From assembly GCF_009908315.1 (NCBI RefSeq), contig NZ_JAAATW010000002.1, forward strand, positions 310,001-374,000: 64,000 bases of DNA. Direction: 5' to 3'. Under the pieces are notes generated by a model. It was given only the letters and a program-made list of their open reading frames with translations, made no database searches and was not told the DNA's origin. Origin of the DNA: Paragemmobacter ruber (lineage in GTDB: Bacteria; Pseudomonadota; Alphaproteobacteria; Rhodobacterales; Rhodobacteraceae). The translations under genes were made by a program, and so were the position numbers. Positions 36,111-45,506 of this stretch are shown piece by piece; the stretch's first letter is position 1, and each line of letters begins with the position of its first letter.

Positions 36111-36116
36111 TGTCAA
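36111..36116 (-). promoter_or_regulatory. TTGACA, candidate -35 of the RTX gene
   Basis: A perfect TTGACA on the minus strand, 76 bases upstream of the RTX start. No good -10 hexamer is seen at 17 bases, so it is only a candidate. Confidence 0.3.
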
Positions 36117-36207
36117 GTTGGCTTTACGGGCAGGGTCCGGGCGGGCGTTGACGCGCTGACGGCGCGCGGGTAGGCCGGATGCCCGGGCGAATGGACAGGG
36201 GCGGTGG

Positions 36208-36918
36208 ATGGTGGAGACGGGCGAGGGGCGCGCGGCGGGTGGCCTGCGGGCGGGGATGCTGGCGGCGGTGCCGATCGCGCTGGGATACTTTCCCATCGCC
36301 TTTGCCTTTGGCGTGGCGGCGACGGGGGCGGGGCTGACCGCGTGGGAGGCGGCGGCACTGTCGGTGATCATCTATGCGGGGGCGTCGCAGTTCCTGGCGC
36401 TGGCCTTGCTGACATCGGGGGCGGCGCTGCCGGTGGCGGCGCTCACGCTGATCGCGATGAACCTGCGGCATCTGCTTTACGGCCCCGCGCTGATGAAGGC
36501 GGCAGGGCAGGGCGCGGCACGGCGCCATGCCTGGGCCTGGGCCTGGGGTCTGACGGATGAGGTGTTCGGCGCGGCGCTGGGCGATCTGGCGCGGGGGCGG
36601 CGTTTTTCGGAAAGCTACATGTTCGGGTTGGGCCTGCCTGCCTATGCCGCCTGGGTGGCGGGTACGGTGGCGGGGGCCTTGGCGGGGGGTGGCGCGCTGG
36701 CGGATTGGCCGGTGCTGGAGGCGGGGCTGTCCTTCCTGTTGCCTGCGTTGTTTCTGGCGCTGCTGCTGTCGATCCTGTCGCGCCCACAGGTGCCCGTGAT
36801 CGTGGTGGCGGGCGTGGCCTGCGTGGCGGGGACGCTGGCGGTGTCATCGACTGTGGGCATCCTCGCCGGGATGGCAGCGGGGGCGGTGGCGGGTGTGCTG
36901 CGGCGGGTGCGGGCATGA
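36208..36918 (+). CDS. azlC: AzlC family permease (branched-chain amino acid exporter, large subunit)
   Basis: 236 residues with about seven hydrophobic segments. AzlC/YgaZ features are GYFPIAFAFGVAATGAGL near 26-43, IIYAGASQFLALALL near 54-68 and AMNLRHLLYGPAL near 85-97. With AzlD it exports branched-chain or related amino acids. The downstream azlD start overlaps its stop by four bases. ATG at 36208 has a weak ribosome site. Confidence 0.9.
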   Translation: MVETGEGRAAGGLRAGMLAAVPIALGYFPIAFAFGVAATGAGLTAWEAAALSVIIYAGASQFLALALLTSGAALPVAALTLIAMNLRHLLYGPALMKAAGQGAARRHAWAWAWGLTDEVFGAALGDLARGRRFSESYMFGLGLPAYAAWVAGTVAGALAGGGALADWPVLEAGLSFLLPALFLALLLSILSRPQVPVIVVAGVACVAGTLAVSSTVGILAGMAAGAVAGVLRRVRA

Positions 36919-37244
36919 GCGGCGGGGTGCTGGTGCTGGCGCTGATCGTGGGCGCGGCGAATTGGGGCTTTCGCTATCTGCCGATCCGGTTCGGGCTGGG
37001 AACGGGGCGGGACGGGGCGCAGGATGGGGGGCTGATGGCGCGGTTTCTGGCGGCTGTGGGGCCTGCGGCCATTGCCACGCTGTTCGTGGCGGCGGCGCTG
37101 CCCTTTGCCGCCGGGGGCGATCTGGCCGCGCCCCTTGCCGGGAGTGCGGCCGTGGTGGCGGTCTGGTGCGCGGCGCGGTCTGTCGTGGGGGCGACGCTGG
37201 CCGGGGCGGTGGTCTATGCGGCGGTTTTCGCGCTGGTGACCTGA
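36915..37244 (+). CDS. azlD: AzlD family small subunit
   Basis: 109 residues with four hydrophobic segments, the small partner (YgaH/AzlD type) of the AzlC exporter. RYLPIRF near the N-terminus is typical (R-x-L-P). ATGA overlap with azlC makes co-translation near certain. Confidence 0.88.
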   Translation: MSGGVLVLALIVGAANWGFRYLPIRFGLGTGRDGAQDGGLMARFLAAVGPAAIATLFVAAALPFAAGGDLAAPLAGSAAVVAVWCAARSVVGATLAGAVVYAAVFALVT

Positions 37245-37303
37245 GGGCTTGCGCCGAGGCGCCGCTGGCGCAACCATGATGCGCCGAGGAAGGGAGTCGC
37301 GCC

Positions 37304-37621
37304 ATGCTGGAGATCAGTCCCGAGAAGGTGGTGCATGTGATTTACCAGTCCCGCGAGGAGGGGGTGGCGGAGAAGGAGTTGCACGCCTTCATCGACGCCC
37401 TGAATGACGATGAGAAGGCGCATCTGACCGCCATCGCCTGGGTCGGGCGGGGGGCGTTCGAGCCGGAGGATTACGCCACGGCGGTGGAGACGGCCTATAC
37501 GGAGGCGACAGTGCCCACGGACCAGTATCTGATGGGCATGCCGCATCTGGCCGAGAACCTTGAGGCGGGGCTTGAGGCGCTGGGGATCGACGTCACCGAT
37601 GTGGAGAACGATTTCCTGTGA
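37304..37621 (+). CDS. DUF3775 domain protein
   Basis: Small acidic cytoplasmic protein of 105 residues, similar to the DUF3775 family widespread in alphaproteobacteria. Recognisable parts are ISPEKVVHVIYQSREE and EKAHLTAIAWVGRGAFEPEDY. Mostly helical, no catalytic motif, function unknown. ATG at 37304 with GGAAGGGAG upstream. Followed by a GC hairpin (37636-37651). Confidence 0.8.
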   Translation: MLEISPEKVVHVIYQSREEGVAEKELHAFIDALNDDEKAHLTAIAWVGRGAFEPEDYATAVETAYTEATVPTDQYLMGMPHLAENLEAGLEALGIDVTDVENDFL

Positions 37622-37635
37622 CGCAGGGCCGGGGA

Positions 37636-37651
37636 GGGGGCTGCCGCCCCC
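37636..37651. terminator. Short GC hairpin after the DUF3775 gene
   Basis: GGGGGC pairs with GCCCCC around TGCC, 14 bases past the stop codon. No T-run. Confidence 0.4.
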
Positions 37652-37677
37652 GCCGCCCGTGCCGGTCGGCCCCCCGC

Positions 37678-37699
37678 GGGAATTTGGGGCCAAGATGAA
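37678..37699 (+). repeat. TATTTGGGCCAAGATGAA-type repeat, copy 6 (diverged)
   Basis: Variant AATTTGGGGCCAAGATGAA with two changes including an extra G. It lies between the DUF3775 gene and trxC, 67 bases before the latter. Confidence 0.45.
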
Positions 37700-37724
37700 G
37701 GCGGGGTTGTTTTCCCACCCTCTG

Positions 37725-37749
37725 ATGCAGACATATGCAATTAGATGCA
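37725..37749 (+). promoter_or_regulatory. ATGCA triple repeat with 10-base spacing
   Basis: ATGCA occurs at 37725, 37735 and 37745, on the same helical face, ending 17 bases before the trxC start. The last two also form a loose dyad (CATATGCA..TGCATGTG). The position fits an operator or activator array for trxC; the regulator is unknown. Confidence 0.35.
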
Positions 37750-37766
37750 TGTGATGGGGGGTAGAT

Positions 37767-38228
37767 ATGGCCGAAGGGGTAAAGCTGTGCTGCGCGGCCT
37801 GTGGGCAGATGAACCGGGTGCCGGAGGCGCGGCTGGCGGCGGGGCCGAAATGCGGGGTCTGCGGGGCGGCGTTACTGGATGGGCGGGTGATGGCGCTGGA
37901 TGCGGCCGCACATGACCGGGCGGTGCGGGGGGATGATCTGCCGCTGATCGTGGACTACTGGGCGGCATGGTGCGGGCCGTGCCGGGCGATGGCGCCCGAG
38001 TTCGCCAAGGCGGCTCAGGCGATGGCACCGCGCGTGCGGTTTGGCAAGCTGGATACCGAGGCGCATCCCGTCGTGTCGCAGCGGGCGGGTATCCGGGGGA
38101 TCCCGGCGCTGATCCTGTATCATCGCGGGCGAGAGGTGGCGCGGCTGACCGGCGCGCGTCCCGCGGCCGATATCGTGGCGTTCCTGCGGGCGCATCTGGG
38201 GGCGCATCCGGGGGCGAAGTCGGGGTAG
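37767..38228 (+). CDS. trxC: Thioredoxin 2 (zinc-finger thioredoxin)
   Basis: Cytoplasmic disulfide reductase, 153 residues. The N-terminal zinc module has two CxxC pairs (C9-x-x-C12 and C29-x-x-C32). The thioredoxin domain follows with active site WCGPC (C69, C72) and the cis-Pro in [11 protein letters not shown]. In other bacteria TrxC is induced by oxidative stress; here only the ATGCA repeats upstream hint at special control. ATG at 37767. Confidence 0.93.
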   Translation: MAEGVKLCCAACGQMNRVPEARLAAGPKCGVCGAALLDGRVMALDAAAHDRAVRGDDLPLIVDYWAAWCGPCRAMAPEFAKAAQAMAPRVRFGKLDTEAHPVVSQRAGIRGIPALILYHRGREVARLTGARPAADIVAFLRAHLGAHPGAKSG

Positions 38229-38260
38229 CGGGGTGGCCTTGCGGGGGGCCGTGCGGTTGC

Positions 38261-38289
38261 TTGACAAGGCGGAAGCTTTGCGCCAAAAG
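38261..38289 (+). promoter_or_regulatory. Promoter of tRNA-Ala
   Basis: Perfect TTGACA (38261-38266), 17-base spacer, then CAAAAG (38284-38289) as a poor -10. The mature tRNA starts 12 bases on, so the transcript would start at or very near it. Confidence 0.45.
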
Positions 38290-38300
38290 CCCGCGGCGTG

Positions 38301-38376
<76 letters not shown>

Positions 38377-38440
38377 AAATCCCAAAACATCCTGCGTAGG
38401 CCGCCCGCTTGGGCGAAGGCCGCGTGATCTGGCGCGGGTC

Positions 38441-39886
38441 CTAGCGGGCCAGCGCGAGGAGGGCCGCCACATCCAGATGGCTTTCGAGATGGGCGGCGAG
38501 GGTGTCGAGCGTCGTCTCGACGCCGGCGGCATAGGTGAGGGCGGAGGGCGCGGCGCCGAGATCGGCGAGGAAGGCCTGGCGGAAGGCGTCATCGGTGAAG
38601 AGGCCGTGCAGATAGCTGCCCGTCACCCGGCCATCGGCGGAGGTGGCGCCTTCGGCGCGGCCTTCGAGCAAGGCGAAGGGGCGGGCGCAATCGGGGCCAT
38701 CCGTGCGGCCGATGTGGATCTCGTAGCCCGAAACCTGCAGGCCGCTGGCGCAGTGGGTGGCGCTGCTGCGGGTGAGGCGCTTGTCGGCGGTCATCACCGT
38801 GTCCACGTCGAGAAACCCGAGGCCGGGGGTTTCGCCGGCGGGGCCTTCGATCCCCATGGGATCGGCCACGCTGCGGCCGAGCATCTGGTAGCCGCCGCAG
38901 ATGCCCATGATGCGCCCGCCCCGGCGGCGATGGGCGGCGAGGTCGATGTCCCAGCCCTGCGCGCGCAGGAAGGCCAGATCGCCGCGTGTCGATTTGGAGC
39001 CGGGGATGATCACGAGGGTGGCATCGCCGGGGATCGGCTGGCCGGGCAGGACCATATCGACGGTGACGCCCGCTTCCTGTTTCAACGGGTCGAGATCGTC
39101 GAAATTGGCGATGCGCGACAGGGCGAGGCAGGCGATGCGGATGGGGCCGCCGCCGCTGGTGCGGGCGAGGTCGAGCGCGTCTTCGGCCGGCAGGCGGGCG
39201 GCGTCGGGGAACCAGGGCAGCACGCCAAAGCCGCGCCAGCCGGTGCGGGCGGCGATGAAGGCATAGCCATCGTCGAACAGCCGGGGATCGCCGCGGAACT
39301 TGTTGATGAGGAAGCCCTGCACCATGGCGGCATCGGCGGGATCGAGGATGGCCTGCGTGCCGATGATCTGGGCGATGACGCCGCCGCGGTCGATGTCGCC
39401 CGCCAGCACGACCGGCACATCGGCGGCGCGGGCAAAGCCCATGTTGGCGATGTCGCCCTGGCGCAGGTTGACCTCGGCCGGGCTGCCCGCGCCTTCGACG
39501 ATCACCAGGTCGGCGCGCGCCTTGAGGCGATGGAAGCTGTCGAGGACCGCGCCCATCAGCTGCGGCTTGAGCGTGGCGTATTCGGCGGCACGGGTGGTGG
39601 TCAGGCGTTTGCCCTGCACTACGACCTGGGCGCCCACCTCGGATTCGGGTTTCAGGAGGACGGGGTTCATGTCGGTATGGGGCGCCACCCCGCAGGCCAG
39701 CGCCTGCAGCGCCTGCGCGCGGCCGATCTCGCCGCCGTCTTCGGTCACGGCGGCGTTGTTCGACATGTTCTGCGGCTTGAACGGCAGCACGGTCAGGCCG
39801 CGCAGGCGGGCCGCGCGGCACAGGCCTGCGACCAGCATCGACTTGCCGACATTGGAGCCGGTGCCCTGGATCATCAGCGCGGGCAT
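38441..39886 (-). CDS. cobQ: Cobyric acid synthase
   Basis: Amidates positions b, d, e and g of adenosylcobyrinate a,c-diamide using glutamine and ATP. 481 residues. N-terminal P-loop-like [15 protein letters not shown] (about 8-22) and [11 protein letters not shown]-terminal class I glutaminase domain with nucleophile Cys in [11 protein letters not shown] (about 327-337) and the His in SYLHGLF. Lies with cobO in a leftward pair (4-base gap) facing away from the main cob operon; no riboswitch lies on this side. Confidence 0.96.
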   Translation of the reverse strand: MPALMIQGTGSNVGKSMLVAGLCRAARLRGLTVLPFKPQNMSNNAAVTEDGGEIGRAQALQALACGVAPHTDMNPVLLKPESEVGAQVVVQGKRLTTTRAAEYATLKPQLMGAVLDSFHRLKARADLVIVEGAGSPAEVNLRQGDIANMGFARAADVPVVLAGDIDRGGVIAQIIGTQAILDPADAAMVQGFLINKFRGDPRLFDDGYAFIAARTGWRGFGVLPWFPDAARLPAEDALDLARTSGGGPIRIACLALSRIANFDDLDPLKQEAGVTVDMVLPGQPIPGDATLVIIPGSKSTRGDLAFLRAQGWDIDLAAHRRRGGRIMGICGGYQMLGRSVADPMGIEGPAGETPGLGFLDVDTVMTADKRLTRSSATHCASGLQVSGYEIHIGRTDGPDCARPFALLEGRAEGATSADGRVTGSYLHGLFTDDAFRQAFLADLGAAPSALTYAAGVETTLDTLAAHLESHLDVAALLALAR

Positions 39887-39890
39887 GGGA

Positions 39891-40511
39891 TCAGAACTCC
39901 ACCCCGGCCTGCGCCTTGATCCCGGCGCGGAACGGGTGTTTCACCACCGCCATCTCGGTGACCAGATCGGCGGCTTCGATCAGTTCGGGCTTGGCGTTGC
40001 GGCCGGTCAGGCAGACATGGGTCATGGGCGGTTTTTCATCGCGCAGGAAGGCCAGCACCTCGGCGATGTCTAGGTAATCGTAGCGCAGGGCGATGTTGAT
40101 CTCGTCCAGCAGGACGAAGCGGATGGCCGGATCGCGGATCAGGTCACGCGCCCTGGCCCAGCCCGCCTGCGCGGCGGCGATGTCGCGGGTGCGGTCCTGG
40201 GTTTCCCAGGTGAAGCCTTCGCCCATGGCGTGGAACTGGCAGAGATCGCCGAAATGGGTGGAGAGAAGGCGGCGTTCGCCGGTATCCCATGCGCCCTTGA
40301 TGAACTGCACCACGGCGCAGGGCATGCCATGGGCGATGCAGCGCAGGATCATGCCGAAGCCTGAGGAAGACTTGCCCTTGCCCGGCCCGGTATGGACGAT
40401 CACAAGGCCCTTTTCGCCGGTCTTGGTTTCCATCATCCGGTCGCGCGCGGCCTTGATCTTGGCCATTTTCGCGCTGTGGCGGGTGTCGGCGTCGTTTGCA
40501 TCGCTGGTCAT
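39891..40511 (-). CDS. cobO: Cob(I)yrinic acid a,c-diamide adenosyltransferase
   Basis: Attaches the upper adenosyl ligand to cobalt(I) corrinoids (CobA/BtuR-type enzyme). 206 residues with the ATP loop [15 protein letters not shown] near 41-55, and [29 protein letters not shown] and [12 protein letters not shown] at 40511. Divergent from the riboswitch-controlled cob operon across 344 bases; its own promoter must lie there too. Confidence 0.95.
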   Translation of the reverse strand: MTSDANDADTRHSAKMAKIKAARDRMMETKTGEKGLVIVHTGPGKGKSSSGFGMILRCIAHGMPCAVVQFIKGAWDTGERRLLSTHFGDLCQFHAMGEGFTWETQDRTRDIAAAQAGWARARDLIRDPAIRFVLLDEINIALRYDYLDIAEVLAFLRDEKPPMTHVCLTGRNAKPELIEAADLVTEMAVVKHPFRAGIKAQAGVEF

Positions 40512-40525
40512 GTCGGCAGCGGTCC

Positions 40526-40554
40526 TTGACAAGGCTTGGGGGTTGGGGTCACTG
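40526..40554 (+). promoter_or_regulatory. Promoter of the cob operon
   Basis: Perfect TTGACA (40526-40531) with a weak -10 (TCACTG) after 17 bases. The riboswitch P1 stem starts at 40562, the expected transcription start. The same geometry recurs at both other cobalamin riboswitches. Confidence 0.5.
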
Positions 40555-40561
40555 GTCAGAC

Positions 40562-40750
40562 GTGCTGGTTCCTGTCTTAGGACAGGCGAAGAGGGAATGC
40601 GATAGGCCTTTGTGACGGGCCGAAGCGCAGCCGCCCCCGCGACCGTGACCGGAGTATTCATCCCGTAACCACTGGCCCCCGCGGCTGGGAAGGGGGATGG
40701 AATGGGGCGCCCCTGCGCCCTGCTTCGCAAGCCGGGAGACCTGCCAGCGC
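40562..40750 (+). ncRNA. Cobalamin riboswitch 1
   Basis: P1 stem GTGCTGG (40562-40568) with CCAGCGC (40744-40750). Conserved blocks in order: GAAGAGGGAATGCG, GAAGCGCAGCCGCCCCCGCGACC (core), CCACTGGCCC, GGGAAG and the B12-box-like GCAAGCCGGGAGACCTGCC. Bound adenosylcobalamin would lower expression of the DUF1636-cobW-cobN...cobF operon. Confidence 0.95.
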
Positions 40751-40779
40751 AGGACTGCAAACGGGCGGACGGGGTGATC

Positions 40780-40839
40780 CGCGACCGGACATGGCTGCGT
40801 GTTGTCACGCCGGTCGTTCGGCCGCGCCCCCCGGTCGCG
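40780..40839 (+). promoter_or_regulatory. Competing stems, riboswitch 1 expression platform
   Basis: CGCGACCGG (40780-40788) can pair either with CCGGTCG (40810-40816, 7 bp) or with CCGGTCGCG (40831-40839, 9 bp). The second ends two bases before the GAGG ribosome site (40842-40845) of the DUF1636 gene. The two stems exclude each other, as expected for a switch acting on translation. Confidence 0.45.
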
Positions 40840-40855
40840 AACGAGGGAATACGCG

Positions 40856-41218
40856 ATGGCTGTGACGCTTCTCGTCTGCTCTACCTGCCGGGCTGGCGAG
40901 ACCGTGGAAGACGGCGCGCCGGTGGCCGGAGAACGGCTGGCGCGCGCGCTGTTGCAGGCAGAGCCGCCCGAGGCGGTGACGATCCGGCGGGTGGAGTGCC
41001 TGTCGGCCTGTTCGCAGGGCTGCAGCGTGGCGCTGAGCGCGCCGGGGCGGTGGAGCTATGTCTATGGGCGGCTGACCGAGGGCGATGTCGATGACATTCT
41101 GGCCGGTGCCGCCGCCTATGCGCGGGCCCCCGACGGCGTGGTGCCGTGGCGCGAGCGTCCGGCGATCTTTCGCAAGCAATCGCTTGCCCGAATTCCCCCG
41201 ATTGGAGAGACCCCATGA
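40856..41218 (+). CDS. DUF1636 family protein, first gene after riboswitch 1
   Basis: 120 residues, resembling the DUF1636 group of predicted small metal- or cluster-binding proteins. N-terminal CSTCRAGE (C-x-x-C) and central VECLSACSQGC (C-x-x-x-C-x-x-x-C) look like ligands for a metal or Fe-S cluster in a thioredoxin-like ferredoxin fold. The start at ATG 40856 follows GAGGGAAT. Its stop overlaps the cobW start (ATGA). Position directly behind a cobalamin riboswitch suggests a role in cobalt handling or corrin assembly. A paralogue sits behind riboswitch 3 (58831-59172). Confidence 0.8.
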   Translation: MAVTLLVCSTCRAGETVEDGAPVAGERLARALLQAEPPEAVTIRRVECLSACSQGCSVALSAPGRWSYVYGRLTEGDVDDILAGAAAYARAPDGVVPWRERPAIFRKQSLARIPPIGETP

Positions 41219-42258
41219 GCGACCTTGCGAAGATCCCCGTCACCATCATCACCGGCTTTCTCGGGTCGGGCAAGACGACGCTGATCCGGCATCTGATGCA
41301 GAACCCGCAAGGCAAGCGGCTTGCGGTTCTGGTGAACGAGTTCGGCACCGTGGGCGTGGACGGGGATATCCTGAAATCCTGCGCCGATGAGAATTGCCCG
41401 GTGGAGAACATCGTGGAACTGGCCAATGGCTGCATCTGCTGCACGGTGGCCGATGACTTCATCCCGACGGTGGAGGCGTTGCTGGCGATGCCGAAGCGGC
41501 CCGATCACATCCTGATCGAGACGTCCGGTCTGGCGCTGCCCAAGCCTTTGCTGAAGGCCTTTGACTGGCCGGCGATCCGGTCGCGCATCACGGTGGACGG
41601 GGTGATCGCGCTGGCCGATGCCGAGGCGGTGGCGGCGGGCCGGTTCGCGCCGGACGAGGCGGCGGTGCAGGCGCAGCGCGAGGCCGATGACAGCATCGAC
41701 CACGAGACGCCCTTGTCGGAGGTGTTCGAGGATCAGATCGCCTGCGCCGATATCGTGCTTTTGACCAAGGCCGATCTGGCGGGCGAGGCGGGCATCGCCG
41801 CCGCCCGCGCGGTGGTGGAGGCCGAGGTGCCGCGCAAGCTGCCGATCCTGTCGATGGCGGAAGGGGTGATCGACCCCAAGGTGATCCTTGGTCTGGGGGC
41901 GGCGGCCGAGGATGATCTGGCCGCGCGGCCCAGCCACCATGACGGGCATGATGATCACGAGCATGACGATTTCGACAGCACCGTGGTGGACCTGCCCGAG
42001 ATCGCCGATCCCGAGGTGCTGGCCGAAGCGATCCGCCGTCTGGCGCGCGAGCAGAACATCCTGCGCGTGAAGGGCCATGTCGCCGTGGCGGGCAAGCCCA
42101 TGCGCCTTTTGGTGCAGGCGGTGGGCGAGCGGGTGCGGCATCAGTATGATGAGCCGTGGGGCGCGCGGGTGCGGCAGTCGCGTCTGGTGGTGATTGCCGA
42201 GCATGATCACGTGGACCCGGCGGCGGTCCGCGCCGTCTTTGCCGAAGCGGGGTTGTAA
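41215..42258 (+). CDS. cobW: Cobalamin biosynthesis GTPase CobW
   Basis: COG0523 metallochaperone-type GTPase, 347 residues, thought to deliver cobalt to the CobNST chelatase. Walker A GFLGSGKTTLIRHL (about 14-27), the metal motif GCICCTV (C-x-C-C, about 78-84), the nucleotide motif LLTKADL and a His/Asp-rich loop HHDGHDDHEHDD (about 242-253) that can bind metal. The C-terminal CobW_C domain ends the protein. Overlaps the DUF1636 gene by four bases and precedes cobN by 11. Confidence 0.95.
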   Translation: MSDLAKIPVTIITGFLGSGKTTLIRHLMQNPQGKRLAVLVNEFGTVGVDGDILKSCADENCPVENIVELANGCICCTVADDFIPTVEALLAMPKRPDHILIETSGLALPKPLLKAFDWPAIRSRITVDGVIALADAEAVAAGRFAPDEAAVQAQREADDSIDHETPLSEVFEDQIACADIVLLTKADLAGEAGIAAARAVVEAEVPRKLPILSMAEGVIDPKVILGLGAAAEDDLAARPSHHDGHDDHEHDDFDSTVVDLPEIADPEVLAEAIRRLAREQNILRVKGHVAVAGKPMRLLVQAVGERVRHQYDEPWGARVRQSRLVVIAEHDHVDPAAVRAVFAEAGL

Positions 42259-42269
42259 GGGCGCGACCC

Positions 42270-45200
42270 ATGCATGTCGTCTTTCGCGAAAGTCACGGGC
42301 TGGAGGAGACCGAGGTTCCGATGGATCTGGGGCAGACGCCCGCGGATCTGTTGGTGCTGAGTTTCTCGGACAGTGACCTTGGCGCTTTCGCGGCGGGATG
42401 GCATCGCGCGCGGGCGGGCGGCAGCCCCCTGCCCACGCTGCGGCTGGCCAATCTGGTGGCGCTGCGCCACCCGGTTTCCGTGGATACCTGGATCGAGGCG
42501 ACGGCGGCGCACGCGCGCGCCATTCTGGTGCGGCTGATCGGCGGGGTGGGCTATTGGCCCCATGGCATCGCCAGCCTGCAGGACATGGCGCGGCGGCAGG
42601 GCATCGCGCTGGCGGTGCTGCCTGCGGACGGGCGCGACGATCCGGCGCTGGATGCGGCCTCGACCCTGCCTGTCTCCACGCTGCGGCGGTTGCAGGCCCT
42701 GTGCGATGCGGGCGGCGCGGTGGCGGCGCAGGCGGCGCTGGCGCAGCTGTCGCTGGCGGCGGGCCTGTTCGCGGGGCCGGTGCTGGGCGCGAAGAGCGTG
42801 CCGCAATGCGGCTGGTACGATCCCGAGCAGGGTGTGGTGGCAGTGCCGGGGCCTGCCGAGGATGCGGTGGCGGTGGTGTTCTATCGCAGCTACCTGACAT
42901 CCGCCGATACGGCGGCGGTGGATGCGGTGATCGCCGCGCTGCGGGCGCGGGGCTATGCGGCGCAGGGGCTGTTCGTGCCATCGCTGAAGGCGCCCGGCGC
43001 GGCAGAGTTCGTGCGCGGCGCGCTGGCGCAGCTGTCGCCGGTGATGATCTTCAACCTGACGGCCTTTTCGGCCAAGGGGGAGGATGGCACCACGCCGCTG
43101 GACGCGCCGGGTTGCCCGGTGTTTCAGGTGGCGCTGTCCACCGCGCGGCGGCGCGATTGGGCGGGGTCGGAGCGGGGCCTGTCGCCTGCCGATCTGGCGA
43201 TGCATGTGGTGCTGCCCGAGGTGGATGGGCGCATCTTCGCGGGGGTGGCGAGTTTCAAGTCGCCGGGCAAGCGCGACCCGGATCTGGAGTTTTCGCGCTT
43301 TGCCCATCGCGCCGATGTGGGGCGGATCGCGGCGCTCTTGGACCGGGCGGTGGGGTGGCACCGCCTGGCGCGGATCGCGCCTGCGGCGCGGCAATTGGCG
43401 CTGATTCTGTCCACCTATCCGGGGCGGCCCGATCAGATTGCCCATGCGGTGGGGCTGGATGCCCCGGCCTCGGCCGATCGGGTGCTGGGGGCGCTGGCGG
43501 AGGCGGGCTATGCCACCGGGCCGGGCGCGCCGCTTGCCCCGGCCCTGCTGGCCGAGACGATGGGTTGGCCGCTGGCCGAATATCGCGCGGCGCTGGCCGG
43601 ATTGCCCGAGACGCTGCGCGACAGCCTGATGGCGGCCTGGGGCGCGCCAGAGGAGGACCCGGCCTGTCGCGACGGGGTGTTTCATTTCGCGGCCACCCGG
43701 CGCGGGGCGGTGGTCGTGGCCCTGCAGCCCGAGCGGGGCGAGGTGCGGGGGCGCGAGGACAGCTATCACGACCTGTCGCGCGTGCCCCGGCATGGTTATG
43801 TGGCGTTCTACCTGTGGCTCCGCTCGCTCGGCCTGCATGGGGCGGTGCATATGGGGGCGCATGGCACGCTGGAATGGCTGCCGGGCAAATCGGTGGCGCT
43901 GTCCGAGGCCTGCTGGCCCGAGGCGCTGGCGGGGGATCTGCCCTTTGTCTATCCCTTCATCGTGAATGATCCGGGCGAGGCGGCACAGGCCAAGCGGCGG
44001 ATCGGGGCGGTGACGCTGGGCCATCTGCCGCCGCCCTTGGCGCCGAGCCGCTTGCCTGCCGCGCTGGAGGGGTTGGAGCGGCTGCTGGACGAATATTCCA
44101 CCGCCGATGGGCTGGATCCGTCGCGCCGCCGCCGCCTGATCGGGGAAATCCGGGCCATGGCCGCCGCGCTGGGGGTGGAGGCTGATCTGGGCCTGCCGCC
44201 CGATGCGAGCCCCGCCGAGGCGATCACCCGGATCGACCGTTTCGTGTGTGACGTAAAGGAAAGCCGCTACGGCGACGGGCTGCACGTCTATGGCGATGGC
44301 GCGGGCGAGATGGCGGGGCTTCTGGCGGCGCTGGACGGGCGGTTCGTGCCGCCCGGACCGGCGGGATCGCCGCATCGCGGGCGGGCGGATGTGCTGCCCA
44401 CGGGGCGGAACCTGTTTTCGGTCGATCCCCGCGCGGTGCCGACACGAGGCGCCCATGCGCAGGGGGTGAAGCTGGCCGAGGAATTGCTGCGCCGCCATCT
44501 GCAGGATCATGGTGACTGGCCGCGCGGGCTGTTGGTCGATCTGTGGGGATCGGCGTCGATGCGGACGGCGGGCGAGGAATTCGCCATGGCGCTGCATCTG
44601 GCAGGGCTGGCGCCCCTGTGGGATGAGGCGTCGGGGCGGGTGACGGGGGTGGAGGTGGTGCCGCTGGCCCTGCTGGGGCGGCCGCGCATCGACGTGACGC
44701 TGCGGGTGTCGGGGCTGTTCCGCGACGTCTTTCCCGGTCTGGCGCAGATGTTCGAACTGGGGGCCGAGGCGCTGGCCGCCCGGGACGAGGCGGCGGAGGA
44801 CAACCCTTATGCCGCGCGCAGCCCACGCGTCTTTGGCCCGAAGCCTGGGATGTACGGGTTGGGCATGGGGCCTGCGCTGGACGATCTGACCGAGGCGGGG
44901 CGGATGGCGGCGGGCGAGGCGTGGCTGTCGGCCTCGTCCTGGGCGATTGATGCGCAGGGGCGCAGCCTGCCCGCGCGCGAGGCGCTGGAGGCGCGGCTCA
45001 GGGGGGCGGATGCCTTTGCCCATGTGCAGGACCTGCCCGAGACCGATCTGCTGATGGCGCCGGATTATGCCGCGCATGAGGCGGGGTTTGCCGCCGCGCG
45101 CCACCGGCTGGGGGAAGAGGCGCCCGCGCTGTACCATCTGGATGCGACGCGGCCTGACGCGCCGCGCGCCCGCACCCTGACCGAAGAGATCGCGCGCGTG

Positions 45201-45506
45201 GTGCGCGCCCGGGCGGCCAATCCCGACTGGGCGGCGGGGATGATGCGGCACGGCTTTCGCGGCGCGGCTGAGATCGCGGCGACGCTGGACAATCTGGGAT
45301 CCTTTGCCCAGCTCGCGCGGGCGGTGCCGCCGCATCTGTTCGACCTATACCATGACGCGACCCTTGGCCGCGATGAGGTGGTGGCGTTCATGGAGCGCGA
45401 GAACCCTGCCGCGCTGGCCGCGCTGCGCGACCGTTTTGCCGCCCTGCGCGCGGCGGGGCTGTGGCGCAGCCAGCGCAATGCGCTTGCGGTGGAGGAGCGG
45501 CTGTGA
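42270..45506 (+). CDS. cobN: Cobaltochelatase subunit CobN
   Basis: Large catalytic subunit of the aerobic ATP-dependent chelatase that inserts Co(II) into hydrogenobyrinate a,c-diamide, working with CobS and CobT (not in window). 1078 residues, clearly shorter than the roughly 1270-residue enzyme of Pseudomonas denitrificans; the shortening is spread out and I see no break. Family stretches include [25 protein letters not shown], cut here by comma placement, [28 protein letters not shown] and [18 protein letters not shown]. The end overlaps cobG by four bases (GTGA). Confidence 0.95.
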   Translation: MHVVFRESHGLEETEVPMDLGQTPADLLVLSFSDSDLGAFAAGWHRARAGGSPLPTLRLANLVALRHPVSVDTWIEATAAHARAILVRLIGGVGYWPHGIASLQDMARRQGIALAVLPADGRDDPALDAASTLPVSTLRRLQALCDAGGAVAAQAALAQLSLAAGLFAGPVLGAKSVPQCGWYDPEQGVVAVPGPAEDAVAVVFYRSYLTSADTAAVDAVIAALRARGYAAQGLFVPSLKAPGAAEFVRGALAQLSPVMIFNLTAFSAKGEDGTTPLDAPGCPVFQVALSTARRRDWAGSERGLSPADLAMHVVLPEVDGRIFAGVASFKSPGKRDPDLEFSRFAHRADVGRIAALLDRAVGWHRLARIAPAARQLALILSTYPGRPDQIAHAVGLDAPASADRVLGALAEAGYATGPGAPLAPALLAETMGWPLAEYRAALAGLPETLRDSLMAAWGAPEEDPACRDGVFHFAATRRGAVVVALQPERGEVRGREDSYHDLSRVPRHGYVAFYLWLRSLGLHGAVHMGAHGTLEWLPGKSVALSEACWPEALAGDLPFVYPFIVNDPGEAAQAKRRIGAVTLGHLPPPLAPSRLPAALEGLERLLDEYSTADGLDPSRRRRLIGEIRAMAAALGVEADLGLPPDASPAEAITRIDRFVCDVKESRYGDGLHVYGDGAGEMAGLLAALDGRFVPPGPAGSPHRGRADVLPTGRNLFSVDPRAVPTRGAHAQGVKLAEELLRRHLQDHGDWPRGLLVDLWGSASMRTAGEEFAMALHLAGLAPLWDEASGRVTGVEVVPLALLGRPRIDVTLRVSGLFRDVFPGLAQMFELGAEALAARDEAAEDNPYAARSPRVFGPKPGMYGLGMGPALDDLTEAGRMAAGEAWLSASSWAIDAQGRSLPAREALEARLRGADAFAHVQDLPETDLLMAPDYAAHEAGFAAARHRLGEEAPALYHLDATRPDAPRARTLTEEIARVVRARAANPDWAAGMMRHGFRGAAEIAATLDNLGSFAQLARAVPPHLFDLYHDATLGRDEVVAFMERENPAALAALRDRFAALRAAGLWRSQRNALAVEERL

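Noticed and set aside
40791-40865. 24-codon ORF starting at ATG 40791 behind riboswitch 1
   Set aside because: No ribosome site, and it lies within the alternative stems; considered chance.
42207-45335. A 1042-codon open frame opposite cobN
   Set aside because: Arg/Pro/His/Gln-rich mirror frame; the cobN frame has clear family motifs.
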